Assembly: GCA_002682825.1 (NCBI GenBank)
Contig: NOKP01000059.1
Location: 52,761-116,760 of the forward strand
Length of the DNA: 64,000 nt
DNA from: Neonectria sp. B-13
Lineage: Eukaryota; Ascomycota; Sordariomycetes; Hypocreales; Nectriaceae
Reading direction: 5' to 3'
The translations under genes and the position numbers were made by a program. Below the pieces are notes generated by a model. That model was not told the origin of the DNA. It was given only the letters and a program-made list of their open reading frames with translations, and did no database searches. Positions 12,082 to 23,779 of the stretch are shown piece by piece. Every line of letters begins with the position of its first letter. Position 1 is the first letter of the stretch.

Positions 12082-12480
12082 CATAGTTTCGATAGTCCGA
12101 CCTGATGGCGACTACTGGACACATTGGCTCGTGGAGAGGATCACGGGGACACTTATCGAGAGACGACTGACAACCTACGATAGTAGCTTTTATATGTATG
12201 TTCTCTTTATTTTCTTTATTTTACTAAGAGTGAACTGACGTAGGACATAGTGCCCTTCGTTGTGTCCATCTTCCCTTTATNCATAGTTTCGATAGTCCGA
12301 CCTGATGGCGACTACTGGACACATTGGCTCGTGGAGAGGATCACGGGGACACTTATCGAGAGACGACTGACAACCTACGATAGTAGCTTTTATATGTATG
12401 TTCTCTTTATTTTCTTTATTTTACTAAGAGTGAACTGACGTAGGACATAGTGCCCTTCGTTGTGTCCATCTTCCCTTTAT
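12082..12480. repeat. Exact 199-bp duplication around a single N (assembly seam)
   Basis: 12082-12280 and 12282-12480 are identical, separated only by the single N at 12281. This is the signature of two overlapping contig ends placed side by side instead of merged. One copy should be removed. Confidence 0.9.
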
Positions 12481-13735
12481 GGACTTGATTGGGGGCTTCT
12501 CAGACAGCTGCCAGGTAATAGCACATAATGGCTGGAAGGTGAAGTCAGGCTCCAGACACAAGTGCCTCAATACTATCGAGGTCCCCGAATGTCGGTGTAC
12601 CATCAGTATCTTCCAAAAAGACGCTCACAACTTCTCCGCCACCAATCACCTTGGCACTCAGACTCCGGCACTAAATGAGAAGGCCAAGGAGCTCGGGCAA
12701 GTATGCTCAAGAGAAGTCTGCCGCCTGTGTACGAGGGCCCTCCCTGCCTCTAATGGCTGCCCAAACATTGAAAGCTTTGGGCTGCTTCATCCAGGGGCCG
12801 GTATCGAGACAACAGCTCTTCAGCCGAAAGACGACAATCCCATGGATCATGGGATGCAACAAACCTGGGGTTCTCTCTTCCACGACATGTCCCTATACTT
12901 GACGGCAGCGTCCATGACAAATGCTGGCTATTCGATGCCTGGTTTCGAGCAGAAAGATTTTAACTACTTGACAGAGCCCTGGATACCTTGCGCCTTTCCG
13001 GCTCATGCCAACCTCGCTATCGAAGCCTGCTTGAACAACTGGTCACACGTTACCGACAGCCTTGACATGCCAGGTCCGACGGTCGATAGCGAGACACTAA
13101 ACCAACCCGAGAGTCCTGAGAAGCAACAAGATTCCCTCACGCAAGACCGGAAACACCCCTCCCATAACCTTGCAATGCCCGACCCAGCATCTGTCGTTAT
13201 CATGCCTACGACTGTCGCAACCTCGTCAACGGTTACTGGCGGCGACTGGATAGCCGCTTTCGAGCCAAGCACGTTGTACGATCGGGCAGCCCACTCCTTT
13301 CTGACTGATGCACCGGCGTTCTTGAGCACCCATACCGCCATGGCCAACGAGCCAACATACACAGCCTGCCAGCCACTTTATCAGCCAAGTACTGGACCCG
13401 AGGCGACTGTAGGCCGCCTCGACAACTTTAAAGCTATTGACCCAGATTATGCTAAGCGGAAGGTCAAGGTTAGAGAGAAAATCGTTCCCACTGCTGATAT
13501 GCAGGTTGACATCTAACGCCTGATTTTAATGCAAGGGATCAAATCCGGCCTGGTCGCGCACAACAAGGACAAAGGCTTGTCCACGCTGCAAGATACGGAA
13601 AGTTAAGGTCAGTGAAACAGTCCCGTGCTGTTGCGTTGCGCATAAAAAGTTCTAACACTTGCTTCTAGTGTGACGGGACGGCTCGCGGATGTACACGCGA
13701 CAATAAATCTAGTAATAACTACTGGTGGATTGGGC
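12479..13735 (+). pseudogene. Zn(II)2Cys6-type regulator with C-terminal cluster, frame-shifted
   Basis: A 345-codon open frame (12479-13516) encodes a Ser/Thr/Pro-rich, mostly unstructured protein. It ends in a basic stretch KRKVKVREKIV. Just downstream, in a second frame, is ARDQIRPGRAQQ and, in a third, KACPRCKIRKVK up to a GTCAGT donor at 13608. A 61-nt intron (13608-13668, with a TCTAAC branch site) leads to CDGTARGCTRD. Together these make a C-x2-C-x6-C-x6-C binuclear zinc cluster placed at the C-terminus, as in one group of fungal regulators. The fifth cysteine (expected two residues after the fourth) is Asp here, and two frameshifts separate the cluster from the body. A nuclear DNA-binding role is known for the family; activity of this copy is doubtful. 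The 5' end overlaps the assembly seam, so the start is uncertain. Confidence 0.6.
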
Positions 13736-13739
13736 ATAC

Positions 13740-16030
13740 GGGCTGTTCAGCAACGAAGTGACTGGAGATAGCCCCGCACTGTTTTGGAAGAGCGTACTCT
13801 AGTTGAGTCTCGCCTCTAAGATTAGGAAGCAAACCATGCTAACAACATTCCTTCCCAATGTGACCTGAACCACATGCGCCGTCTGCCCTCTGTGTATACT
13901 AAAGTCACAGCAGCAGCACCTAAGCAAAGACAGCTCTAGATCGAAGTATCCACAAGCCCAAGCTCAGGATAGTCACTGTAGATTCGAAGGTAGGGGTGGT
14001 GTTGCAAGAGTAATCTCTGAAGTCATATTGCTTGGTAGAAACGTCCTAATTTATAGGCGTCTTCACGCTTCGCACGTGTTTCGCTCTCTGTAAGCCGTTC
14101 CTTCGCTGGTGCCCTTTAGGCACGTAACAGTCAATGTCTTCAAGCAACAAGACATAACGGGGCGGCAGCATCCCATGCACAAGGTCGAGATGCCCCTCGA
14201 ACATGATCATATCAGGAAGCTTAATGATGGCGGGGGGAAGGCAGACCAAGCTTGATTTCCTAGTCCTCGGCGGCCCTGAGAGTAGATATCTTCGCTACTA
14301 CCACCCTCCTTCGTTCTACATCTTCCGCGACGCAGTGTCTCTTGTGCCCATCGCCCTGGGGGCACTCGTCGACACCACCGTCCTACACATGGTAGTGCTC
14401 TATCTATTGGTAGCCGCCGATGCTAGGAGGAAACAAGGTCCAGGTCCGGGTCATTGAATGCCAAGCCCAGATTCATATTGCAGTGGTTCTTCTGCTGTAA
14501 CGGAGAGGTCAGCATCCGTCCTCTGCTTACTACAAAATTCTTAGTGAGCGCCTACTAATCATTTCGGAATGCTTGTAGCTTCTCCTCTTGGGATTCGGTT
14601 TTAACGTAGGTGTTTATTTCTCTCCGATCGTCCCCATTCTTCTTGTTTAGCCATACGTAGGACACCTTGTTCAGCTTTGGCCAGCCACTTAAAGTAGAGT
14701 GGGATCTTTTTTTTTTGTGCTTGCCGAGCAAAGTGTTTGAAATTGGGCCAACTGCGACAGCATGGGGGTCGCCAGTTATATCCTTCTTAATGTATTGGGG
14801 GACAAAGGAGACGCACTCAAATGGAATGTCCGCTGTTGGCTCTCTGGGTTCCCTCCATCGTTGTCTCAATATTACAACTCAAGCTCCTCCGTCATGCAGG
14901 ATGGCAGACGCCTATGCCAAGAATTGACGCTGTCAGAGTCTGCATTCTTGCGATTAGCGGCTTGCATTCGGGGAATCGTTACCACAGCCGGCAACTAAGT
15001 AGCTGTTCATTGGCGCCAATCCCGGCCCCGTGGCGCCGTGTCATGATCACAAAGGCATGACCAGCTTTAGTAGCTACAAGGTTTGGGTTTACCCAGGAAC
15101 TCGACAGCCGTGATCCCGTTAGATTGCCATTTGTCTAGCCCTTATCAAGCTTACTATGTAGACAACCCTACACTCGCCTCACCTCACCTCACCTCATCAC
15201 ACTAGTTCGTCATCCCCCATCCATCCTTGCCGTGCCCTTGTTGGTTTTGGTACCCCGCCCAAATGTCATTGGAAGTGCTCGTGTCGTTCAGCGAGGTACC
15301 TGCGTTAGTGGATACACAATCCCATGTGTTAGTTACAACACCTTGGTTGTGCTTGATTGCTGCCTTGTTCTTTGGAGCCGATGCCCCGTATACATATGCC
15401 CCTCCGTCTTCTCCACATTTATCTCGATAAGTCACTGCCGGGTACATTATCGCCAAGGTCCTCGAGCTTTGTTGTGACAATCGGTTATTAACTCTAGTAC
15501 CCAGTCTCGCTCGCTCGCTTTACATCCGTCGTTTCTCTCTTGTCTGCGTTGTTGCCAGCTTCATCTGGCTCTCCGTCTCCACCGGGGTTCCCTTTTCAGC
15601 GGTGCCTCACACACGGTTCCCAGCCCACAAACCAACATCACTACTCTCCGACGGCCACTTCATCTGGTTATCTTCAAACATAAAAGCCCAAGGCTGCTAG
15701 CTCAAGCCTCCGCTTTCTTGTTTCTTACATCGAAACAACTCAAACGCATTAGATTGTGGCGGTGTGGTATTCTTGAGATCACTCATCTCATTCACCTTTG
15801 TCGTTACTATTGATCTCACCGGTAAGTACGAACTTATGAGGTTTCCATGCTTATCACACCCTACATAATTTATAAGTATTATATTGTACATGCAAGGCTA
15901 ATATGGCCGTGCCCAAGAACGCATTCTTATCCGATCGGGTCAAATTTTGCGAGCAGGTTGAATACGGCCGCTTCTCGACAGCAACTACACTTTCCTGTGC
16001 TGCCAACAACAACTGCCACCATTTCCGAAA
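13740..16030. other. No supportable gene
   Basis: Several ORFs of 60-105 codons occur on both strands (for example minus 14869-14555 and minus 15480-15202). None has a recognisable domain. A CCTCA pentanucleotide run lies at 15175-15195. Confidence 0.4.
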
Positions 16031-16032
16031 AA

Positions 16033-16215
16033 ATGGCCAATACTTTTGCACATTCGTTTCGAATGATCAAGACAGATAGCACATTGATCCGATGGGTTTG
16101 CCAGCACTGCCATTCAGAGCCTCACTGGATGATCTTTGAGTGCACATATTGCAGGCTTCATTTGTGCCCACATTGCATGCGGAAGCCCCTCCTCGATGCC
16201 GTGAAATGTGTCTAA
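16033..16215 (+). CDS. Small Cys-rich protein with zinc-ribbon-like pattern, 60 aa
   Basis: A 60-residue protein. The chosen ATG at 16033 gives MANTFAHSFRMIKTD; an upstream in-frame ATG at 15847 would add a low-quality extension. Residues about 26-50 carry three paired cysteines: WVCQHCHSEPHW, IFECTYCRL and HLCPHCMRK. The spacing C-x2-C-x10-C-x2-C-x4-C-x2-C looks like a small zinc-binding module. I recall similar short C-terminal modules in uncharacterised fungal proteins but cannot name a function. No signal peptide or membrane segment is visible. The frame is intact. A poly-G run follows the stop. Confidence 0.55.
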   Translation: MANTFAHSFRMIKTDSTLIRWVCQHCHSEPHWMIFECTYCRLHLCPHCMRKPLLDAVKCV

Positions 16216-16219
16216 TTGG

Positions 16220-17575
16220 GGGGGGGGGTTAGTTTAACGTGTCGGATCCATCCCTAGAATTGACAAGAGACGATTCTTAGGGATATCCATCTTGAGAAGC
16301 TGGATTGAGGTAGAGGCGACGAGTCGCCAGTAGCAGGGAGAAATAGAGGACGGAAGTTGGTCGGAGATGCATTGAAAGAAGATGGCTCCTCAAAGCAGAT
16401 GACCCGGGTTGACAGATAAATCGTTGACGTTCCCCAATGTTGAGTTTAATGGGGTTTAAACCTGCTTATTTTAGGAGAACCCTACTTTAGGCCCTTGTAG
16501 GTCTATGGCTTAGTTAAGAAAGGCTAGGAGGGCCACCATCTAGTCTAGTAGGATTGTGGGAAGGGTTGAAAAGAATAGTAAATCCTAGAGTTGAAGCATC
16601 GGGAACTAGGTAGTCTACTTCAGTACTATACGTAGCACTGTCAGATTCACACAATAGTAGAGTGGAGAAGTCAGACGAATAGTCCGCGAGATCCGGCTAA
16701 CTGGGACCTCTTACGATCACGGATCACTTGGAGAGGCGACGAGTGTGAGGTGTCTCGCCATGACATTGACGAGGATGGAGTACGAAGTGCGAATCAGCTC
16801 TGCAGGAGAAGGAGGACTCGCCGTCGGCAACTTGGGGGCATGGGCCCTTGGGCAGACACTGAACTAGACATTGGTCGATGGATATGGGTCCCTGGAACCT
16901 CGCGGTAGTTCTCGTACCAGCAGGCTCTTCTTGAAGCAGGAGAAGCATGGAGCTAACACGTTCTTCGTCCTCGTCCTCTCAAATTAGCTTGGGGTGTTTT
17001 CCCCGTGTACGAGACCCGTCGTAGGCCGATGCGCTCGCGAAGTGCAACAGGGGCGGTTGTTGCTGGGTTCTGAGACCTACAGCAGCAAGCAGATCAGACT
17101 ATTGCCGAGTTTTAGTGCCAAGTGATGGATCACCGATGAGAGCCAATATTAAGTGGGCCTTCATCTTGGATTTGTGAAGTGTGCCAACAGAGGATATGTG
17201 ACCCGATTTGGAAGCATGTCAACAGGGGTACATGGTCTGTGCCATGCCCCGACGCCCGTCAAGCCCTGATGACAACATCCCAGAGCGTGATAGTGAGTGC
17301 GGATATCCAATTGCGTCTCTCATTATTGGTTTCTGTCCCCTTCAGCGGAAAACAACCATCTCCAAAAACCATACGAGGGCTCCTAATAACGAACCGCAAC
17401 AACAAGGCTAGATTAGAACACGAATCAATATTTGATGGAGGAAAACCGTGCAACAATACGATTCGCGATAGGTACAGGCCGACTCGACAATACATGACCC
17501 ATGAAGACGGCCCCAACACTTTACCCCATCCTTCCTTACTGACTCAACTCCCACCAAACACCTCGTGCAATGAGC
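16220..17575. other. No supportable gene
   Basis: A poly-G run lies at 16218-16228, followed by unremarkable sequence that is somewhat AT-rich at 16440-16560. ORFs at 16724-16948 (minus) and 17179-17682 (plus) show no domain; the second overlaps the exchanger exon in another frame. Confidence 0.4.
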
Positions 17576-17579
17576 AGCA

Positions 17580-17850
17580 CGAGCGCAACGACGACAGCGG
17601 TGACATGTTCTGCGGCGTTTCCAATGAGGGGAATCAAAATCAAGCTCATGAAGGCCTGGCTGATACCGGCGCCCTCGACTGAGTCATCGATGCTTCCAAC
17701 GGGATACTCAGCGCAAATGGCGACCAGAACGGTGGTAACGACGAGGACGGCGGCGGCGGAAACGGGGCCAATGGTAAGCTTCTCGGGCTCCTCAGACTCG
17801 GCATGCTGACCCTTGGCATCGAAGAGGTTCCTGTGGGTGCGCAGCTGGCA
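17580..17850 (-). pseudogene. Vacuolar Ca2+/H+ exchanger (CAX/VCX) exon fragment
   Basis: CAX-family exchangers are vacuolar membrane antiporters that load Ca2+ into the vacuole using the proton gradient. The minus-strand frame reads QLRTHRNLFD, an acidic linker, EKLTIGPVSAAAVLVVTTVL, VAICAEYPVGSIDDSVEG and LILIPLIGNAAEHVTAVVV. This covers the two central membrane segments and the GNAAEH motif of the second alpha repeat, which contributes to cation binding. The family consensus near CAEY is followed by LVDSIDG; here it is PVGSIDD. Nothing recognisable as the N-terminal half lies upstream, nor as the C-terminal half downstream. It is therefore one stranded exon of a protein of about 400-450 residues. 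Confidence 0.75.
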
Positions 17851-19496
17851 ACTCAACCGAGATGACTATTTCGCCATACACGGGGGAGATGGCCTAGTGA
17901 AGCTCTTTCCTCAATTGTTTAGATACCCTATCAGACTAGATGCTATGAACATGGACATGGTGAAAACACGCGCAATAGCTCGCTGCGGAGTAGATGGAAA
18001 GCTTGTAGGTATTACTTTCAGCTCAAGATTTTAACAAAAGGGGGGAAGGCGGCTGCCTATTATTACTCTGTGCATAGTTATAAGTACCTGCAACAAGAGC
18101 CGTTCGTCTGTAATAGAGCCGCTTTGCCGCTTTCACTGACTTGTTGTAATCTCTCTGCTTGTCTGTTGTCCATGAGGGATGTCCTCTTTGCGGTCTTCTT
18201 GACCCCTCTTTCCTTCGTCATCGTGGCCGGCCCGAATCCTCCGTCTGACGACACATGAATGCCGCGGCGCTGCTGACAGGGTCTGTAGGCACCTGGGTAG
18301 CACTCTGGTAGTTAAGACCACAAGGTATCAATACAGATCATGCTCAGAATTGATTGTTGCTTGAGCAATGCGAGGGAAGCGGGATGTGAAGAATCCGCCC
18401 ATCTCTATCCCTACGATGTTTTGACCATTATGTCCCTCCAACAAGCGACTGTAGGCGCCGCAGATGATGCCACGCTTTTACTCGCCGGTTTGTCCGATAT
18501 TTACTATCCGGTAGTCTAGGCCTGTACCGTCAATACCTATGAAATCATGGGCTACCCCCCTCTAAAAATACGCATCCAGGGGCATTGTCGACTATCGATA
18601 GAAAGACGATCCAAATATCCGAAATCTGGGAGCCATGAGTTGTAGACGAACAGGTTAGGAACACCAAATCCAGTATGAGCAGAGAGTCATACTAAGCTTG
18701 TGTCAACATTCAACATTTCGCTAACACCGACAGACAACTAAAAACCAGGGCCTAAGTATCAAAGGACTTGTGATGTACTTGTTCATCGAATGGTCTATGT
18801 CATTCCCTGTGCCCAGCTGTCAAAATACTCTGCCTAGAACCCCGCTGCAGTGGCCTGCTAAAGTTAACACCACGGACGCATTAGCCAACTTCTCCAGGTC
18901 AAAGATCTGGGTAACTGCCGGTCATTCTTCAATTCGGATTATGGGGGATTACCTGAATCTCTGTTCCAGTCCAACATACCACTTAACCTATTGTCTCGGA
19001 TCGAAGAGGACCTACCCATGTTCCTCAAAAGCTCGTCAACCTTATCCAGAACTACCCACGCCCATTTCGAGGCCCCACGCTACGGAGACTTGTGGCCGAG
19101 GGCCTTCCGACTTGGACCTCCCCAACTTCGATGACTCAGTGAAGTGTTTTGTCCGGGTGCATTCGACCTCGGTACCAGCAACTAGTAGTTGAACAGGCTT
19201 CAGTGATGGCGTCTCTAGCCTCGAATTCGAGTCGCAAGATTTGCAACACGCTGTTGATTCACCACTCCTAGCTATTCTCCGCGCTGCCTTGGCCGTCGGC
19301 TGTCATCCCAAATGCCCTTGCTTGGCCCTGAGAAGGTCAAGAGTTCACCCCCGGGAACTTCTCGTTCTGGTCACAGGTCGTTAGGCTCCAACCAGAAGCG
19401 CAAAAGAGCACCAATTGTCACCTTGTCAAATAACTCACCCACAGCTGGCAACTCTGTGATCCGCCCGCCTGCCAAATACCTCGCTGCTCATGGTCT

Positions 19497-19860
19497 TCAA
19501 GTCACACTCTTAAATTTCACCACCAAAAGTATCAACATGACACCCAAAGCACAGCAGGTTCGCTTGACATAACCCAACGCCTAGTAACCCATACACGCTA
19601 ACAAATTCAGATCGAGTTTAGGTTATATAGGAACTCACTTGATAGCACAACAGATGATGGTTATACTCACAACCAGAGTTACAACCCCAGAGCTAGCATT
19701 GTTTCAGACAATGACTGTGCTACCGGTGAAACTTGTGACTCTGGGGGTTACAGTCCCGTCACAACTGGGTGCACAACCGACGCCAATTCCCAGGATCAAC
19801 AAGATGACTCTGTCAGGCAACAGGAACAACTATGTGCCTGCTTGTTTCCCTACTGAATCA
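19497..19860. repeat. Dispersed repeat R3, copy 1
   Basis: Degenerate similarity in the same orientation to 56790-57050. Shared blocks include cccaacgcctagtaaccca, ttcagatcgagttt and tcaacaagatgactctgtca. This copy has about 90 bp more in the middle. Neither copy carries a recognisable protein domain. They may be remnants of a duplicated gene or an unclassified element. Confidence 0.6.
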
Positions 19861-20902
19861 AAAACTAGACAAACATAGCTCGATGAATTATGAACGATGA
19901 CACTATTCCTGGTCATCCCGATATTGCACTTCAAGCCCTTTCCACCTTGGCTGTTGGGGATAGCTCCGGACCAAGAAGCAATGCGGACGTTCTGACAAAT
20001 GCACATCGGCATGCGACTTGAGGAGATATTGGTTTTCGAATGGGGGTGGTGCGACGCAGAAGTTAAAACCTAGGCCCAGAATCCATTCGACCCTTGCAAA
20101 TTTTCAGCCGAGTACCACAATGATCGGGACTGGAGGAACAGGAGAGTCAACGTGGGTGGTGTTGGTGGTGGTGGATTGAGTGAGAGGGCAGAGCACAAGG
20201 CACTGGCATGCCGTAGACTCTGCAAATGAGGCTGTGTGCTTGTTCACCTCTCTTCTTCCATTGGACATTTCGTGCAAAAACTAAACCTTCTAAGTCATAA
20301 ATAGAGTAGTACACTGAGATTTTAAACGTTGTCTCCTAGGCAGTTGAAGCCGTGAGGAGGCAGGACAACAGCCCCTCGTTTTCAAGCCCGGACATAATAC
20401 ACATTTAGCCTTAACTCCCCTCGCGCCGGCTCCCCTAGTCGGTTGCAACGGCAGCCCTATTGAAGCTCCTAAGGAGCAAGCTAGCATAATATGAGTTGTG
20501 CAATTAGGGCGTACGAATTCCCCCGTCCTCCAACATATGGCATCGGGTTGATGAGCTGTGTTTCTGCATCAGCAAGCAATTAGGAAAAGAGACAGTCAGG
20601 GTGTTCAATGAGGAGGCAAAATGCCCATCGGACACCGTTGTCCCAACTGATGCCTGTCAGAAGAAATAAGTCGGGACCTACATTATACCAATTGTATAAT
20701 GGAATATGGAGACCTAGTAGTCCCTTGTTAGTATATCCGATTGGAAAACTGTGTAGCAATGTAGTACACTGCGAACAGTTGATAACCGACTCTGTCACAC
20801 TCGGCAAAACGGTCATCGGGGCTGCTGCTTCTTAGCCTTCCTCTCTGTATAATTGTGTAGGATCAGTGAGCGATTCTTAGTCACTGAACGTAACAGTCAT
20901 CT

Positions 20903-20992
20903 TCCATTGTAATGTGGTATTCCATTGTAATGTGGTATTCCATTGTAATGTGGTATTCCATTGTAATGTGGTATTCCATTGTAATGTGGTAC
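20903..20992. repeat. 18-bp minisatellite, 5 units
   Basis: Five head-to-tail copies of ccattgtaatgtggtatt, the last with one change. There are no spacers, so it is not CRISPR-like. Confidence 0.95.
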
Positions 20993-21510
20993 TCAATCGC
21001 CCAGTTAACCGACTAGCCGAGCCTCATCTAGGGCACTTAAACGATACCCTTACCTCTGAAGAGGCATAGTTAGGCAAGAAAACTATACGGCTGATAGTAG
21101 GGGGGTTCCAGAGTGATTCAACAGTGGGTGATAATACATAAAGGTTAGTGCAGCCGCTCTAGAGCTAAAGCTTTGCCATAAGGTTTCTTACTACTCTCAA
21201 CTCTCTGCAATGCAATGTGGCAATTGGAGTTCCATAGGCAATCAGGGTAGTGCGATACTCTTGAAAGCCTGAAATCCCATGCGGCCTCAAGTTGGACTAA
21301 TATATTACTGCACTTAGTCCGCACTCAATGAGCCAAGGATGCTCTCCAAGGGATAAAGAGATCGAACTGGTGGGTATAAAGTATCCAAGGACATAGAGTG
21401 CACATACCTATGCCTGATGGGATCCTGCACGTTCAAGCAGGGGATAAGAGCAAAGAGATAGTATGTTCTACCACCAGCAGGGAGGCACCACAAGGCACTA
21501 CGTCTTTTTC

Positions 21511-22224
21511 TTACTCCCTATCAAACACACGAACCGCGTGCCGTCCACAGCCTCCCCCGGTTGTGTTGTTGTTACTCAGAAGCGCTAGTGCTAGGGCAGT
21601 TGCATCCACCACACAGTGACGTGAAGGTTCATTCTGCGGGAGCGTGGCAGCCATGAATGCTTCATGGTTGTCCGGGAACAGTCTCCAGACCGTGTGAAGG
21701 GCTCCGTCTCGAGCATAGTATGGTCCCTCGGCAATTTCTTCGTTTTCTGCTACAGCAAAGGCGACGTGAGAATTCCACTTGTCGTCCAATAGTTTCATCG
21801 AGTCCGTGCTGGCAGGGCCGACTAACGTTCCCAACTTGAGTGTCATCGTTTGTGAGTTCCAGGATCAGACGAACCAAAGTGCTCCACCGCTTGGAGAACC
21901 AGAAGATGAAGTGTTGGTGGAGGTATTGCGCGACAAGGCCTTGCTAATTGTCAGGTGCCTTACTTTTGGCGTAGTGGTCATGTCCGCCATGATGTAAAAC
22001 CCCAAGGAGTGGCTTTGGATAGCGCCGATGAGGGACCAGGTCTCTCGGAGAGCTTTCACAGCTGCCTGGGTAGCTGCTATGTTGCCGGTTTTATGTACGA
22101 GAGCCGGGCTCGTAACTTGTTGCCGGGAGGTCTTGCAGGGATCCATATGTATAAGAGACAAACCAAAAGATGCAAAGGTGGCGAGAAAACGAGATGATGG
22201 ACTACGTGCTGTGGCGGGAATCAT
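21511..22224 (-). pseudogene. Uncharacterised protein, two frames joined by a frameshift
   Basis: Two minus-strand frames (22224-21865, 119 codons; 21846-21511, 111 codons) lie end to end with ordinary coding-like composition. The upstream one ends SGSPSGGALWFV-stop at 21865. The downstream one begins about 19 bases later with MTLKLGTLVGPASTDSMKLL and continues DKWNSHVAFAVAENEEIAEG and HTVWRLFPDNHEAFM. No intron consensus sits at the junction, so a one- or two-base indel is likely. I recognise no family, signal peptide or membrane helix. Confidence 0.4.
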
Positions 22225-22406
22225 CCCTTATTTACGCAGCGGTATTCCTTTCTATCCCTTCCCATAGACGGGTTGGCATATCTTGGCCGGGTCAATGGTC
22301 TCTCAGCAACCATACATACTTTTACCTAGTCTTCCGCTGGAGGTGCATCATGATGTTGGTCAATTCAATTACAATGATATAATCTACAGTACCTATTTTC
22401 CTTCAT

Positions 22407-23502
22407 TTATAAATCCATCATCGACGCGAAATCATCGCAATCTCCCAAAAGTTCAAAGTCGAAAAGAGCGCTGAAGCCATCTTCCCGCGTCGCTATTTCT
22501 TTGCTTATCCATACAATCGCATTATCGAGACTCCTTGCCTTGACCGCTCTGCAAAGACGCTTTGTGAAGCTCGCCAACGAAGGAATCGACTGTCTCGTCC
22601 CAACGATCAGGACGGCATCGATGGGCTGGGTTAAGTCGTGGTTAAATGCGGCCGTGATGTCGGCTTCGCACACACAATTCTCGTCGTAAAGAAGAACACT
22701 TGGTCGGAGCATGCCCACGGATCGCTGTCTCTCGCCAGCTACGACCCGCCCTGCCTGCTCCTCCTCACACGAGAGACATGGAGCTGTGATCCATCGCGAG
22801 AAGGACTCCGCCGTAACCAGTTTGGTGTGCGAGGGTCTGATATGACAGACCAGCGTATCCGCCCGGCCGTGGAGCCACATCGTCCTCCCGGAGAGGAACG
22901 GGAGCCTGCTGTGGCGACAGTCAATGTTTTGGGTGTAATGCCGACGTAGGCAGCCGGACTGAGCCAAGCGCTCGGCGAACGCATCGAATTGGGTGAACAG
23001 GGCTTCTTGACTGAACTGTGACCTTTGCAATATATCGTTATGCAGAATTCCAGCCGACTCCGGGGAAGCGTAGGCTGAGGCATCGTACACGAGGCGGCTG
23101 GACTGGTTGGAGCGGGCGGAGCTCTGATAGTCAGGGACTGTTTTGTCCGGGATTAGCACGGCTCGTGAAGGCGGAGGGCAGGGCGAAACTTACTGCCTGC
23201 ATTCGTCGAAATACCGGCGCCAGTGATAAGGATGAGTGCATCTCCCCTGGACGGGGAGAGCTTGAGGCGGCAACGTTCGGGACGCCGTCTGGAAGTCTCA
23301 CGTCGGAGACCTCGGGCGGGAACACAAAGGGGGGCTCCTGGCGGAGCTTCGTCAAGTCATGCTCGATACCCCTGTTGGGACGCGGGAGGAGCTGCCAGAT
23401 GGTTTGACTGCGATCTGGATCGAAGGTGGACAGTGGATGTCCCCGCTTCAGCCTCCTCGCGGCTGCTGGGCGGAGATTGTCGATATTGACCTGGACCTTC
23501 GC
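22407..23502 (-). CDS. Sirtuin (Hst-type NAD+-dependent deacetylase), one frameshift
   Basis: Sirtuins remove acyl groups from lysines using NAD+. The upstream exon opens after TTCTAG at 23502 and encodes an N-terminal tail and ALILITGAGISTNAG, the Rossmann NAD-binding motif. A 56-nt intron (23193-23138, GTAAGT...CAG, GCTAAT branch site) joins in phase to IPDYQSS. The 3' exon carries LYDASAY-type sequence, YTQNIDC, the WLHGR catalytic His, PCLSCEEEQ, RPSVLLYDEN, AVLIVGTRQSIPSLASFTK and GDCDDFAS, and stops at 22407. Two oddities: a +1 shift in a CCCC run at 23244-23247 just before the NAD motif, and loss of one zinc ligand (VCHIR where C-x2-C is expected; the partner pair CLSC is present). The start codon is not visible in this exon, so a 5' exon is missing from my model. 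It resembles the fungal Hst class more than Sir2 itself. Confidence 0.8.
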
Positions 23503-23779
23503 CTAGAATTTACCAAGTTCTTTCATATCAGGGACGCGAAAAGTGCAGCAAACAGGGTCATTGGTTGCAATGCACGAGGCGCACTTGAAACCCCAAAACG
23601 TTGGCAGCAGGACGCAATCTGGGAATGGCAGAGCGCTATTAGAGTCATCGTAGCTCCTCTCGCATCTGGTGCAAGGCGCCAGTGCGAGTTAGCCTCTGGA
23701 GTAGGTGAGGAGAGCGTTGACAATAGTAGGTTTCCTCCTGAGCTTCCCCATGAAATCGTACGAGTTGTGCCAACACGTT

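Larger units (their letters stand above)
17860..21505. other. No supportable gene
   Basis: Only short ORFs are present. It holds dispersed repeat R3 (19497-19860) and an 18-bp minisatellite (20903-20992), described separately. Confidence 0.4.

Noticed and set aside
20903..20992. CRISPR-like array
   Set aside because: 18-bp units without spacers; a minisatellite.
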